A stretch of DNA of 64,000 nt from contig CANGHK010000004.1 in the NCBI GenBank assembly GCA_947453625.1, forward strand, positions 62,001-126,000. Direction: 5' to 3'. Shown one piece after another: positions 9,534-17,876 of the stretch. The notes beneath the pieces are model-generated. The model saw only the letters and a program-made list of their open reading frames with translations. It was not told where the DNA came from and did not search any database. Numbering within the stretch: position 1 is the first letter of the stretch; each line of letters begins with the position of its first letter. Position numbers and translations under genes: made by a program. This DNA comes from Burkholderiales bacterium (lineage in GTDB: Bacteria > Pseudomonadota > Gammaproteobacteria > Burkholderiales > Burkholderiaceae_C).

Positions 9534-10502
9534 GTGCTGCTGGCCCAGCTGCCTACGGCGCTACGGCTGCAACTGCGCCGGCTGCTGCGCGAAGCGGCTG
9601 GTGTGAGCATCGTCCACGAGCCCGCCGGCAGCTGGCTGCTGCTGGACGCCGGCCAGACACTGGGCGCAGCCCAAGCCGCCGCGCTGCGCGAGCCCGGTCT
9701 GCGCGGCGGCCTGCTGCTGCTGCCGCCTGGGGCCCGCACGCCGGTTGGCCTGCCCGCCGGCTTGCGCTGCCTGCCGCGGCCGGCCGACCTGGAGCAACAG
9801 GCCAGCGACGGCGAGTTCGCCCGCGCGCTGCTGCAGCGCCTGGGTGTCGCCAGGCCGGGCGAACCTGGCAGCGCGGCCGAACCGACCCGGCTGCTGCCGA
9901 GCGCCACCGGCCCGGTGCCCGGCGGCTTCGAGTTGCTGGCCATAGGCGCGTCCACCGGCGGCCCGCAGGCGCTGGCGCTGCTGCTGGCCGGGCTGCGCGG
10001 GCGGCTCACCCTGCCGGTGCTGATCACTCAGCACCTGGGCGCCGGCTTCACCGCGGCGCTGGCACGCAGCCTGAGCGACAGCGGCGCGCTGCCCACCGTC
10101 GAGGCGACGGACGGCCTGCCGCTGCTGCCCGGCCGCGCCCATCTGGCGCCAGCCGGCCGTCACCTGCGCGTCGAGCGCCAGGGCCGGCAGGGCATCTGCC
10201 GGCTCGACGACGGACCGCCCGAGCAGTTCTGCAAGCCGGCGGTCGACGTGATGCTGCGCTCGCTGGCGCAGGCGCCGGCCTGGCGGACGCTGGTGGTGAT
10301 GCTCAGCGGCATGGGCCAGGATGGACTGCAGGGCTGCCGCGAGCTGGCGCGTTGCGGCGGGGTCGTGCTGGCGCAGGACCAGGCCAGCTCGGTGGTCTGG
10401 GGCATGCCGGGGGCGGTGGCCAAGGCCGGCCTGTGCCGGGCGGTGCTGCCGCTGCAGCAGTTGCCGGCGGCGGTGCTCGAACTGCTGACGGCCGGTCGAT
10501 GA
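9534..10502 (+). CDS. cheB: CheB-type receptor methylesterase with degenerate receiver
   Basis: CheB removes methyl groups from receptor glutamates. The C-terminal catalytic domain of this 322-residue protein is intact. It has the Ser nucleophile in GASTGGPQAL (Ser140), His167 in ITQHLGAGF and the Asp263 of the GMGQDG motif. The N-terminal 100 residues look like a receiver remnant. Where a receiver has the acidic pair (VDDS) this one reads LLAQLPTALR, and there is no phospho-acceptor Asp after the third strand. Activity is thus probably not controlled by CheA phosphorylation. The start is a GTG at 9534; no ATG is available upstream before the previous gene. The stop overlaps the cheR start (ATGA). 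Confidence 0.85.
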   Translation: MLLAQLPTALRLQLRRLLREAAGVSIVHEPAGSWLLLDAGQTLGAAQAAALREPGLRGGLLLLPPGARTPVGLPAGLRCLPRPADLEQQASDGEFARALLQRLGVARPGEPGSAAEPTRLLPSATGPVPGGFELLAIGASTGGPQALALLLAGLRGRLTLPVLITQHLGAGFTAALARSLSDSGALPTVEATDGLPLLPGRAHLAPAGRHLRVERQGRQGICRLDDGPPEQFCKPAVDVMLRSLAQAPAWRTLVVMLSGMGQDGLQGCRELARCGGVVLAQDQASSVVWGMPGAVAKAGLCRAVLPLQQLPAAVLELLTAGR

Positions 10503-11302
10503 GCGCGGCGGCCGACCGCCTGCGCCAGTTCCTGCGCGAGCAGGTCGGCGTCAGCCTGGGCCCGGAGAAGGACTACCTGATCGACTCGCGGCTGCGAGAC
10601 CTGCTGCGGCGCTGGCAACTGGGCGATCTGTCGGCGTTGGCCGAGCGCCTGGCGCAGCAGCCGGTCGGCGCGCTGGCCAGCGCAGTGACCTCGGCGCTGA
10701 CCACCCACGAAACATCCTGGTTTCGCGACCGCCGGCCCTTCGAGCGCCTGCGCGACGAAGTGCTGCCGTTGCTGCGCCAACACCCATTGCGACCGCTGTC
10801 CCTGTGGTCGGCGGCCTGCTCGACCGGCCAGGAGGCCTATTCGCTGGCCATGCTGCTGCGCGAGCAAGGCCTGCACCCACCGCAATGGCAGGTCTCGCTG
10901 CTGGCCTCGGACATCTGCGAGCCGGCGCTGGCCCAGGCGGCCCTTGGCGTCTACAGCGCCTTCGAACTGGGCCGCGGCCTGCCCGACGGCTACCTGGGGC
11001 GTTACTTCCAGCCGGCCGGCGCCGACTGGCAGGTGCTGCCTGCGCTGCGCGCGGCGATCCGCTTCGAGGCGCTGAACCTGATCCGCCTGCCGCCCGGACT
11101 GGGGCGCTTCAACGTCATCTTCTGCCGCAACGTGCTGATCTACTTCGAGCCGGCGCTGCAGCAAAGCGTACTGCGCCAGTTGCAGGACCGGCTGCAGCCC
11201 GGCGGTTTCCTGTTCCTCGGCGCCGCCGAGAGCCCGCTGGGCCTGGGCAATGCGCTGCAGCCCTGGGGCGGCCACAGCGGCCTGTACCGCCTGCCGCCGT
11301 GA
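10499..11302 (+). CDS. cheR: CheR-type chemoreceptor methyltransferase
   Basis: This 267-residue SAM-dependent enzyme methylates glutamates in the receptor signalling hairpin. It has the N-terminal helical domain, the motif TTHETSWFRD, the SAM-binding WSAACSTGQEAYSLAM, the acidic DICEPALAQA and FNVIFCRNVLIYF. All of these are family hallmarks at the expected spacing. The start ATG overlaps the cheB stop by four bases, so translation is coupled. It is the last gene of the operon that starts at 4654. Receptor modification genes without a kinase gene suggest that the receptor couples to a CheA encoded elsewhere. Confidence 0.95.
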   Translation: MSAAADRLRQFLREQVGVSLGPEKDYLIDSRLRDLLRRWQLGDLSALAERLAQQPVGALASAVTSALTTHETSWFRDRRPFERLRDEVLPLLRQHPLRPLSLWSAACSTGQEAYSLAMLLREQGLHPPQWQVSLLASDICEPALAQAALGVYSAFELGRGLPDGYLGRYFQPAGADWQVLPALRAAIRFEALNLIRLPPGLGRFNVIFCRNVLIYFEPALQQSVLRQLQDRLQPGGFLFLGAAESPLGLGNALQPWGGHSGLYRLPP

Positions 11303-11356
11303 CGCGGCGGGCTGCGGGCTGGCCATCAGGCCGGTACCGCGCCAGATCGACCCGGG

Positions 11357-12580
11357 TCAGGCTGGCCGATTTACCCTGCGGGTTGGACGACGGGCCAGCA
11401 CCAGGATGGCGGCGCCCAGCAGACCCGACAGCAGCGAGCCTGCGATCACGCCCAGTTTGACGCGCAGTTCGTAGCCCGGGGCCTGCCCCTCGAAAGCCAG
11501 GCCGCCGATGAACAAGCTCATCGTGAAACCGATGCCGCACAGCACGGACACGCCGAAGCACTGCAGCCAGCTCGCGCCCGCGGGCCGGGCCGCCCAGCCC
11601 AGCCGCACCATCAGCGCCAGGCTGCCAAATACGCCCACCGCCTTGCCCAGCACTAGGCCGGCGGCAATGCCCAGCGGGATACCCTCGGCCAGCGTGGCGA
11701 GTTGGACACCGGCCAGCACCACGCCGGCATTGGTGAAAGCGAACACCGGCAACACCCCGAAAGCCACCCAGGGGTGCAGGCTGTGCTCCAGCGTCTGCGC
11801 CGGCGAGTGACCAAAGTGGCCCCCACCTCGCACCCGCATCGGTATCGCCAGCGCCGTGACCACACCGGCCAGCGTGGCATGCACGCCCGACTTCAGCACG
11901 CAAAGCCAGACCACCAGGCCCACCGCCAGATAGACATCGACCCGCACCACGCCGGCCCGGTTCAGCAACACCAGCACGACGATGCCCGCCGCCGCGCAGG
12001 CCAGCATCAGCGGCGACAGGTGGTCGGTGTAGAACAGCGCGATCACGACGATCGCCCCCAGGTCGTCGATGATGGCCACGGCGGTGAGGAAGATCTTCAG
12101 CGAGGCCGGCACACGGTTGCCCAGCAGCGTCACGATGCCGATCGCGAACGCGATGTCGGTGGCCGCGGGAATGGCCCAACCCTGCAGCGCCACCGCATCA
12201 GTCAGGTTGAACAGGCTGTAGATCAGCGCGGGCGCGGCCATGCCGCCCAACGCCGCCACGGCCGGCAGCATGGCCTGGCGACGGTCGGTCAGTTCGCCCT
12301 CGGTGAATTCACGCTTGATCTCGAGGCCGACCAGCAGGAAGAAGACGGCCATCCACAAGTCGTTGACCCACACCACCAGCGGCTTGGCCAGCACCAGCCA
12401 GTTGCCGACGCGAAAGACGACCGGCATCTGCACCAAACCCTCGTAAGCCGGCTGCCAGACCGAGTTGCTGACGATCAGCGCGGCCAGCGCGGCGATCGCC
12501 AGCACGGTGGCGCCGGCGGATTCGTGGGCGAAGAAACGCAGCAGGGCCGGCGTGGCAGAGGCATTCAGATCAGGTTTCAA
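11357..12580 (-). CDS. nhaA: Na+/H+ antiporter NhaA
   Basis: NhaA is a membrane protein that exchanges two H+ for one Na+ (or Li+) and supports pH and sodium homeostasis. The 407 residues contain about 12 hydrophobic helices and the hallmark segments LLVGLEIKREF, PAATDIAFAIG, AIIDDLGAIVVIALFY (the two Asp of the ion site) and SGVHATLAGV. The start is a TTG at 12580 with GGAAG close upstream. No ATG occurs until about residue 50, so a TTG start is the best fit and agrees with the family N terminus. The gene stands alone, convergent with cheR. Confidence 0.93.
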   Translation of the reverse strand: MKPDLNASATPALLRFFAHESAGATVLAIAALAALIVSNSVWQPAYEGLVQMPVVFRVGNWLVLAKPLVVWVNDLWMAVFFLLVGLEIKREFTEGELTDRRQAMLPAVAALGGMAAPALIYSLFNLTDAVALQGWAIPAATDIAFAIGIVTLLGNRVPASLKIFLTAVAIIDDLGAIVVIALFYTDHLSPLMLACAAAGIVVLVLLNRAGVVRVDVYLAVGLVVWLCVLKSGVHATLAGVVTALAIPMRVRGGGHFGHSPAQTLEHSLHPWVAFGVLPVFAFTNAGVVLAGVQLATLAEGIPLGIAAGLVLGKAVGVFGSLALMVRLGWAARPAGASWLQCFGVSVLCGIGFTMSLFIGGLAFEGQAPGYELRVKLGVIAGSLLSGLLGAAILVLARRPTRRVNRPA

Positions 12581-12713
12581 GCGACTTCCGTTCGGTAAAC
12601 TGGCCGGCTGACCCGCCGACGCCCCAGGCTGCGGCGGGCAGATGGCCAGCGATCGCTGTCAATCCGGCGGCGATCACTGCCCCAGTCCGTCACAGACCGC
12701 GAGCCCCCCTGCC

Positions 12714-14240
12714 ATGACCACCACGATCCGCCAGGCCGACCTGATCGACAGCGTTGCCGCCGCGCTGCAGTACATCAGTTATTACCACCCGGCAGACTAT
12801 ATCGCCCACCTGGCGCGGGCTTACGAGCGCGAACAGGGGCCGGCAGCGAAGGACGCGATCGCGCAGATCCTGACCAACTCGAAGATGTGTGCCGAAGGCC
12901 ACCGCCCGATTTGCCAGGACACCGGCATCGTCAACGTCTTCCTCAAGATCGGCATGGACGTGCGCTGGGAAGGCTTTGCCGGGTCGATCGCCGACGCGGT
13001 GAATCTGGGCGTGCGACAGGGCTACCTCAACCCCGACAACGTGCTGCGCGCCAGCGTGCTGGCCGACCCGATCTTCGAGCGCAAGAACACCCGCGACAAC
13101 ACCCCGGCGGTGATCCACATGGAACTGGTGCCCGGCGACCGGGTCGACGTGATCGTCGCCGCCAAAGGCGGCGGCAGCGAGAACAAGAGCAAGATGCAGA
13201 TGCTCAACCCGAACGACGACATCGTCGAATGGGTGCTCAAGACGGTGCCCACGATGGGCGCGGGCTGGTGCCCGCCGGGCATGCTGGGCATAGGCGTGGG
13301 CGGCACGGCCGAAAAGGCAGTGCTGATGGCCAAGGAAGTGTTGATGGAAGACATCGACATGTACGACCTGCTGGCGCGCGGCCCGAGCAACAAGCTCGAG
13401 GAACTGCGCATCGAGCTCTACGAAAAGGTCAACGCGCTGGGCATAGGCGCGCAAGGCCTGGGCGGGCTGACCACCGTGCTGGACGTCAAGATCAAGACCT
13501 TCCCCACCCATGCCGCGAGCAAGCCCATCGCGATGATCCCCAACTGCGCCGCCACCCGGCATGCACATTTCGTGCTCGACGGCTCGGGCCCGGCCTTCCT
13601 CGAACCGCCCAGCCTGGACTTGTGGCCCGACGTGACCTGGGCGCCCGACTACAACAAGAGCCGGCGGGTCGACCTCAACACCCTGACCCCGGCCGAGGTG
13701 GCGGCCTGGAAGCCGGGCGACACCCTGCTGCTCAACGGCAAGATGCTGACTGGCCGCGACGCCGCGCACAAGCGCATCCAGGACATGCTGGCCCGCGGCG
13801 AGACGCTGCCGGTGGACTTCACCAACCGCGTCATCTACTACGTCGGCCCGGTCGACCCGGTGCGTGACGAGGTGATGGGCCCGGCCGGCCCGACCACCGC
13901 CACCCGGATGGACAAGTTCACCGAGATGATGCTGGCACAGACGGGGCTGATCTCGATGGTCGGCAAGGCCGAGCGCGGGCCAGTGGCCATCGAAGCCATC
14001 AAGAAGCACAAGAGCGCCTACCTGATGGCCGTGGGCGGCGCCGCCTACCTGGTGGCCAAGGCGATCAAGGGGGCCCAGGTGGTGGGCTTCGACGACCTCG
14101 GGATGGAAGCCATCTACGAGTTCGACGTCAAGGACATGCCGGTGACGGTGGCAGTCGACAGCCTGGGCACCAGCGTGCACAACACCGGTCCGGCGGAATG
14201 GCAGGCACGCATAGGCAAGATCCCGGTCAAAGTGGTCTGA
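12714..14240 (+). CDS. Class I fumarate hydratase (4Fe-4S)
   Basis: Class I fumarase interconverts fumarate and L-malate in the TCA cycle with an oxygen-sensitive 4Fe-4S cluster. The 508-residue product has the alpha-like N-terminal domain with the Cys-containing motifs SKMCAEGHRPICQDTG (Cys59, Cys67), GWCPPGMLGIG (Cys186) and IPNCAATRHAHF (Cys278), the cluster region of this family. The beta-like C-terminal domain contains GPTTATRMDKF and KAERGP. The length fits single-chain FumA/FumB-type enzymes. ATG 12714 gives the usual N terminus; an in-frame extension to 12642 lacks similarity. It is divergent from nhaA. I leave the symbol blank because fumA, fumB and related genes cannot be separated by eye. 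Confidence 0.95.
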   Translation: MTTTIRQADLIDSVAAALQYISYYHPADYIAHLARAYEREQGPAAKDAIAQILTNSKMCAEGHRPICQDTGIVNVFLKIGMDVRWEGFAGSIADAVNLGVRQGYLNPDNVLRASVLADPIFERKNTRDNTPAVIHMELVPGDRVDVIVAAKGGGSENKSKMQMLNPNDDIVEWVLKTVPTMGAGWCPPGMLGIGVGGTAEKAVLMAKEVLMEDIDMYDLLARGPSNKLEELRIELYEKVNALGIGAQGLGGLTTVLDVKIKTFPTHAASKPIAMIPNCAATRHAHFVLDGSGPAFLEPPSLDLWPDVTWAPDYNKSRRVDLNTLTPAEVAAWKPGDTLLLNGKMLTGRDAAHKRIQDMLARGETLPVDFTNRVIYYVGPVDPVRDEVMGPAGPTTATRMDKFTEMMLAQTGLISMVGKAERGPVAIEAIKKHKSAYLMAVGGAAYLVAKAIKGAQVVGFDDLGMEAIYEFDVKDMPVTVAVDSLGTSVHNTGPAEWQARIGKIPVKVV

Positions 14241-14272
14241 CGCCGCGGTTGGCCGCGCTGGGCCCTGCTTCA

Positions 14273-14291
14273 GCCGCGCTTAAGGCGCGGC
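14273..14291. terminator. Possible hairpin terminator after the fumarase gene
   Basis: A perfect 7-bp GC-only stem (14273-14279 with 14285-14291) encloses the loop TTAAG, 32 bases after the fumarase stop codon. There is no U tract, so it may only slow transcription or protect the message end. Confidence 0.4.
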
Positions 14292-14335
14292 CCCGATGCT
14301 GGGGGTATCCGAACAAGCCCAGCCAGGAGCCCTCC

Positions 14336-14503
14336 ATGCACCGCGAACTTCATCACTTCCTCGCCCGCCTCATCGGGGTGATCGCCTTCACGCTGATACC
14401 GGTCGTCCTGACGGCCTTCGTCGCGCTGCCGATGAGCCTGGGCCGCCATCCTGGCGAACCAGCGGCCACCACGCCGATCGTGATGCCGCGGCACATGACC
14501 TGA
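14336..14503 (+). CDS. Small single-pass membrane protein, unknown
   Basis: This 55-residue ORF has a GGAG motif 5 bases before its ATG. It encodes a basic and polar N terminus (MHRELHHFLARL), one strongly hydrophobic helix (about residues 12-33) and a short polar tail. It lies after the hairpin that follows fumarase and converges on the cation-efflux gene. I do not recognise a family. The Shine-Dalgarno sequence and a sensible membrane topology support it as a real gene, but its length leaves doubt. Confidence 0.5.
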   Translation: MHRELHHFLARLIGVIAFTLIPVVLTAFVALPMSLGRHPGEPAATTPIVMPRHMT

Positions 14504-14549
14504 AGCGGATACCGGGGCAGCCGAGTCAGCCCCGGGGACGCCGCACCGG

Positions 14550-15509
14550 TCATTGTGGCGCTGGGATAACCAGCACCGCGTGGTCCAGGTCGGGCCGCCG
14601 CCACGGATCGATATGGGTCATCAGGTTGAGCACCCGGTGGCGCTGCAACACCCGCTGGCGCGCCATCACCGCGATATCGTGGCCGGCCTCGACGCTGATC
14701 AAGGCATCGACCTCCAGATGCGCATCGACCACGATCATGTCGCCCATCTTGCGGGTGCGCACATCGTGCACATCGGCCACGCCCGGGGTCTCGATCAGGG
14801 TACGGCGGATCGCCTCGACCTCGGCCTCGTCGACCGCCCGGTCCATCAAATCGTGCAGCGCATCCCAGCCGAAGGACCAACCCATACGGGCCACCATGAA
14901 GCCGACGATCAGCGCGGCGATCGGGTCCAGCATAGGGTAGCCGGCCAGGTTGCCGGCAATGCCGATACCCACCACCAGCGACGAGGCAGCGTCCGATCGC
15001 GCATGCCAGGCGTTGGCCACCAGCATGCTGGACTTGACCCGCTTGGCCACCGCCAGCATGTAGCGGAACAGCGCTTCCTTGGCGATCAGCGCGCCGCCGG
15101 CCACCCACAGCGCGACGGTATGCACCTGCGGCACCAGGTCAGGCTCCTCGAGCTTGCGGACTGCTGACCACAGCATACCCACTCCCACTGCCAGCAGCAG
15201 CGCGCCCAGCACCAGCGAGGCGGCGGTCTCGAAGCGCTGGTGGCCGTACGGGTGGTCGAGATCGGCGTCCTTCTTGCTGTGGTGACCGGCCAACAGCACG
15301 ACGAAATCGGCCACCAGGTCGGACAGCGAGTGGATGCCGTCGGCCACCAGGCCCTGCGACTTGGCCAGCAGGCCGACGCCGATCTGGGTCAGCGTCAACA
15401 CCAAATTGACGCCCACGCTGACCCAGGTGCTGCGCGAAGCCGCCGCGGCGCGCTCAGCCGGACTGTGCTGGGCGTCTTCGTCATGGTCGGGAAAGTCGGT
15501 GAGGTTCAT
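14550..15509 (-). CDS. Cation diffusion facilitator (divalent metal efflux)
   Basis: CDF proteins export Zn2+, Fe2+ or related ions from the cytoplasm using the proton gradient. The 319-residue protein has six predicted membrane helices, the metal-site motif DGIHSLSDLVADF in helix 2 and HARSDAASS in helix 5, then a C-terminal cytoplasmic domain (GVADVHDVRTRKMGDMIVVDAHLEV) typical of the family. The helix 2 Asp pair and the helix 5 His/Asp pair form the transport site, a DxxxD/HxxxD arrangement seen in FieF-like zinc/iron exporters. ATG 15509 (MNLTDFPDHDED) is preferred over an in-frame GTG 48 bases upstream. Substrate specificity is not certain. Confidence 0.88.
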   Translation of the reverse strand: MNLTDFPDHDEDAQHSPAERAAAASRSTWVSVGVNLVLTLTQIGVGLLAKSQGLVADGIHSLSDLVADFVVLLAGHHSKKDADLDHPYGHQRFETAASLVLGALLLAVGVGMLWSAVRKLEEPDLVPQVHTVALWVAGGALIAKEALFRYMLAVAKRVKSSMLVANAWHARSDAASSLVVGIGIAGNLAGYPMLDPIAALIVGFMVARMGWSFGWDALHDLMDRAVDEAEVEAIRRTLIETPGVADVHDVRTRKMGDMIVVDAHLEVDALISVEAGHDIAVMARQRVLQRHRVLNLMTHIDPWRRPDLDHAVLVIPAPQ

Positions 15510-15720
15510 CGGGGTCGGGTGCGGGGCAGGCAGCGAGGTTGTGGCAGCGCCGGCCACGATCGACCGACGCCGTTCAGCCTACACCGCCAGCATGATCAGA
15601 GTGTTAACCCGCATCAGTAACCGTCATAAAACGCCGAAACGCGGCCAGGGCGGTCTTTGTAGCCTGCCCCTGGCGCCATTCCCGATTGACCCGCGGCCCG
15701 TATCCGGCGAGCATGCCCCC

Positions 15721-16812
15721 ATGAAAGCCGCCATCCTCCGCCAAGCCGGTCAGCCCCTCGTCATCGAAGAGCTGTCCATCGACAAACCCCGTTCACGCGA
15801 GGTGCTGATCCGCACAGCCGCCGTCGGCGTCTGCCACTCCGATCTGCACTTCATCGACGGCACCTACCCTTACCCGGCACCCTTCGTCCCCGGCCACGAG
15901 GCCGCCGGCATCGTCGAGGCCGTCGGCCCCGAGGTGCGGACCGTCAAGCCGGGGGATCATGTCATCACCTGTCTGTCGATCTTCTGCGGCCACTGCGAGC
16001 ACTGTGTCACCGGCCACCTGTCGCGCTGCGTCAGCCCCGAGACCAAGCGCGACAAGGGCGAATCACCGCGCCTGGGCCGCGACGACGCGCCGGTGCAACA
16101 GCTTGTCGGCCTGGGCGCCTTCGCCGAGCAGATGCTGGTGCACGAGCATGCCTGCGTGACCATACGCCGCGACATGCCGCTCGACCGCGCGGCGCTGATA
16201 GGCTGCGCCGTGATGACAGGCTATGGCGCGGTCACCCACACGTCCAACGTGCGACCGGGCGACACCGTGGCAGTGATAGGCTGCGGTGGCATCGGGCTGT
16301 CGGTGGTCAACGCGGCCTTCGTGGCCGGGGCCGGCCGCATCATCGCGATCGACCGCGTGGCGTCCAAGCTGGCGCTGGCCAGCAGCTTCGGCGCCACCGA
16401 CGTGGTCGACGCCAGTGCGGTCGACCCGGTAGCGGCCGTGCTGGAGTTGACCAACGGCGGCGTGCACCACAGCTTCGAGGCGATCGGCCTCAAAGCCACC
16501 ACCGAGCAGGCCTGGCGCATGCTGCGCCGCGGCGGCACCGCCAACGTCATCGGCATGATCCCGCCCGGCGTCAACATCGAGTTGCGGGGCAGCGATTTCC
16601 TCGGCGAGAAGCGGATCCAGGGCTCGCTGATGGGATCGAACCGCTTCCCGGTGGACATGCCGCGCCTGGTCGACCTGTACCTGCAGGGCCGGCTCAATCT
16701 CGACGCGCTGATATCGCAGCGGGTGGCGCTGACCCAGGTCAACGAGGCCCTGGCCGAGTTGAAGCGCGGCGAATTGGCCCGCTCGGTGATCGTCTTCGAC
16801 GCGGCGGCCTGA
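15721..16812 (+). CDS. Zinc-dependent alcohol dehydrogenase (MDR family)
   Basis: This 363-residue medium-chain dehydrogenase oxidises an alcohol with NAD(P)+. The catalytic zinc ligands are in GVCHSDLHF and PGHEAAGIVE. The structural zinc site is the four-cysteine group IFCGHCEHC...SRC. The cofactor loop is VIGCGGIGLS and the end is RGELARSVIVFD. An insertion around residues 115-135 (RDKGESPRLGRDDAPVQ) follows the structural zinc loop and resembles the class III-like branch that includes thiol-dependent formaldehyde dehydrogenases. Substrate cannot be assigned from this alone. The ATG at 15721 gives the usual MKAAILRQ start. The gene is upstream of, and convergent with, the gas vesicle island. 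Confidence 0.9.
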   Translation: MKAAILRQAGQPLVIEELSIDKPRSREVLIRTAAVGVCHSDLHFIDGTYPYPAPFVPGHEAAGIVEAVGPEVRTVKPGDHVITCLSIFCGHCEHCVTGHLSRCVSPETKRDKGESPRLGRDDAPVQQLVGLGAFAEQMLVHEHACVTIRRDMPLDRAALIGCAVMTGYGAVTHTSNVRPGDTVAVIGCGGIGLSVVNAAFVAGAGRIIAIDRVASKLALASSFGATDVVDASAVDPVAAVLELTNGGVHHSFEAIGLKATTEQAWRMLRRGGTANVIGMIPPGVNIELRGSDFLGEKRIQGSLMGSNRFPVDMPRLVDLYLQGRLNLDALISQRVALTQVNEALAELKRGELARSVIVFDAAA

Positions 16813-16870
16813 GTGCCGCAGCCCGCGCCTGGGTGGGCAACTCACCCGCGCCGGCGAAACACACCCGGCC

Positions 16871-17284
16871 TTACAAGCCCGGCCACATCGGCGCGGCAGG
16901 CAGCGGCTGTTGGGCCGCGCTGCCCACCGCCGTAGCCACCACCGCAGCGGCTACCGGGACGGACAAGGGGACGGCCGGCGGCAAGCCGGCTTCCAGCCTG
17001 GCGATGCGGGCCGCCAGGGCCTCGGTCTGCGGATCTGCGCCGGCGAGCTTGCCGTTCAGGTAGGGGCTGGTGCTCCACCAGTCGATGCCGATTTCCCTGG
17101 CCTTGTCGACCGAGCAGACCAACAGCCGAATCTGGATCGTCAGCAACTCGATATCGACGATCTTGATCTTGATGTCGCCGGCAATCACCAAGCCCTTGTC
17201 GAGAATCCGTTCCAGGACATCGGCCAGGGTCGCGGATTCCACCGCATGGGTCATGCTCTTTCTGGTCTTGATCGGGGTGTTCAT
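16871..17284 (-). CDS. gvpJ: GvpA-family minor gas vesicle protein (GvpJ-like) with C-terminal extension
   Basis: Residues about 11-70 (LADVLERILDKGLVIAGDIKIK and IVDIELLTIQIRLLVCSVDKA, split here) form the two-helix, two-strand core shared with GvpA, with the DWW ending common in GvpJ-type proteins. Such minor GvpA paralogues help nucleate or cap the vesicle shell. The product has 137 residues. After the core comes a 65-residue tail rich in Ala, Pro and Val (PPAVPLSVPVAAAVVATAV), longer than I expect for GvpJ. The start is ATG 17284; Met11 (17254) is an alternative that fits GvpJ family N termini. It is the last gene of the structural block. Gene order from gvpA to here parallels the gvpA1-C-N-V-F1-G-W-A2-K-X-A3 order that I recall for Serratia sp. 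ATCC 39006. Confidence 0.85.
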   Translation of the reverse strand: MNTPIKTRKSMTHAVESATLADVLERILDKGLVIAGDIKIKIVDIELLTIQIRLLVCSVDKAREIGIDWWSTSPYLNGKLAGADPQTEALAARIARLEAGLPPAVPLSVPVAAAVVATAVGSAAQQPLPAAPMWPGL

Positions 17285-17342
17285 TCTCTTCGGTCCGGTT
17301 GCATCAGCCGCCCTGCGTTACTAGACGGTTCGGGATGGCTGG

Positions 17343-17669
17343 TCACAGCAGTTTGCCCAGCGGCCCCAGGTCCAGGTTCAAGTCCTTGTCGGTCAGGTCG
17401 AACTCCTTCTTCAACCACTGCATCTGCTGGTCCAGTTCGAGGAAGGTCAGGCCCAGGCGTTCGACCTCGTCGTCGGTCAACGAACCGCCCTCGATCCGAC
17501 GCATCGCCTGCTTTTCCAGCAACTGCCGGACCAGCTCGACCAGCGTCAGGACCAGCTGCCCCAAGCCCTTCTTGACGCTCTCCGGATTGAGCGCGATGCG
17601 CGGCGACGCGGGGACTGACCCGGGCCGCTCGGGCTCGTCCGGAAACAGCAGGGACAGGGTGTCGTTCAA
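17343..17669 (-). CDS. gvpK: Gas vesicle protein GvpK
   Basis: GvpK is a small, mostly helical protein needed for vesicle assembly; its molecular task is not settled. The 108-residue product carries the family core, with NPESVKKGLGQLVLTLVEL, RQLLEKQAMRRIEGGSLTD and ERLGLTFLEL, and ends in DLNLDLGPLGKLL, a near-diagnostic GvpK terminus. The start ATG overlaps the stop of the preceding GvpA-family gene (ATGA), so the two are coupled. Fifty-eight bases separate it from gvpJ. Confidence 0.95.
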   Translation of the reverse strand: MNDTLSLLFPDEPERPGSVPASPRIALNPESVKKGLGQLVLTLVELVRQLLEKQAMRRIEGGSLTDDEVERLGLTFLELDQQMQWLKKEFDLTDKDLNLDLGPLGKLL

Positions 17670-17872
17670 ACGACCGCCTGCGTCAGACTGGCCTTGCCCC
17701 GGGCGGTCTCGACCGAGGTCAACAGCAGGTTCACGTTCAGGTAGATCAGATCGATGCCCGCAACCGAGATCACGATCTCACCCATCGCCACCACGCCGGT
17801 GTTGAGCACGCGGTCCAGCAGTTCGCACAAGGACGTTCGCTTGTCGTCAACAGGCCTCAGTCCGTTGTCCAC
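17666..17872 (-). CDS. GvpA-family minor gas vesicle protein (second paralogue, GvpS/GvpA2-like)
   Basis: The 68-residue product contains SLCELLDRVLNTGVVAMGEI and then VISVAGIDLIYLNVNLLLTS, a GvpA-type core in which the conserved D(R/K)xLxxGVV helix-strand unit is clear. Such paralogues are minor shell or accessory components. The start is a GTG at 17872, 5 bases after the stop of the upstream TPR-like gene. A longer reading (to 17944) would overlap that gene and has no GvpA similarity. The stop overlaps gvpK by four bases. In the Serratia order this position holds gvpA2. Confidence 0.85.
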   Translation of the reverse strand: MDNGLRPVDDKRTSLCELLDRVLNTGVVAMGEIVISVAGIDLIYLNVNLLLTSVETARGKASLTQAVV

Positions 17873-17876
17873 GTCT

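Noticed and set aside
16825-16851. A GC-rich hairpin between the alcohol dehydrogenase and gvpJ genes
   Set aside because: The stem has a two-base bulge and no U tract follows on either strand, so it does not qualify as a terminator.
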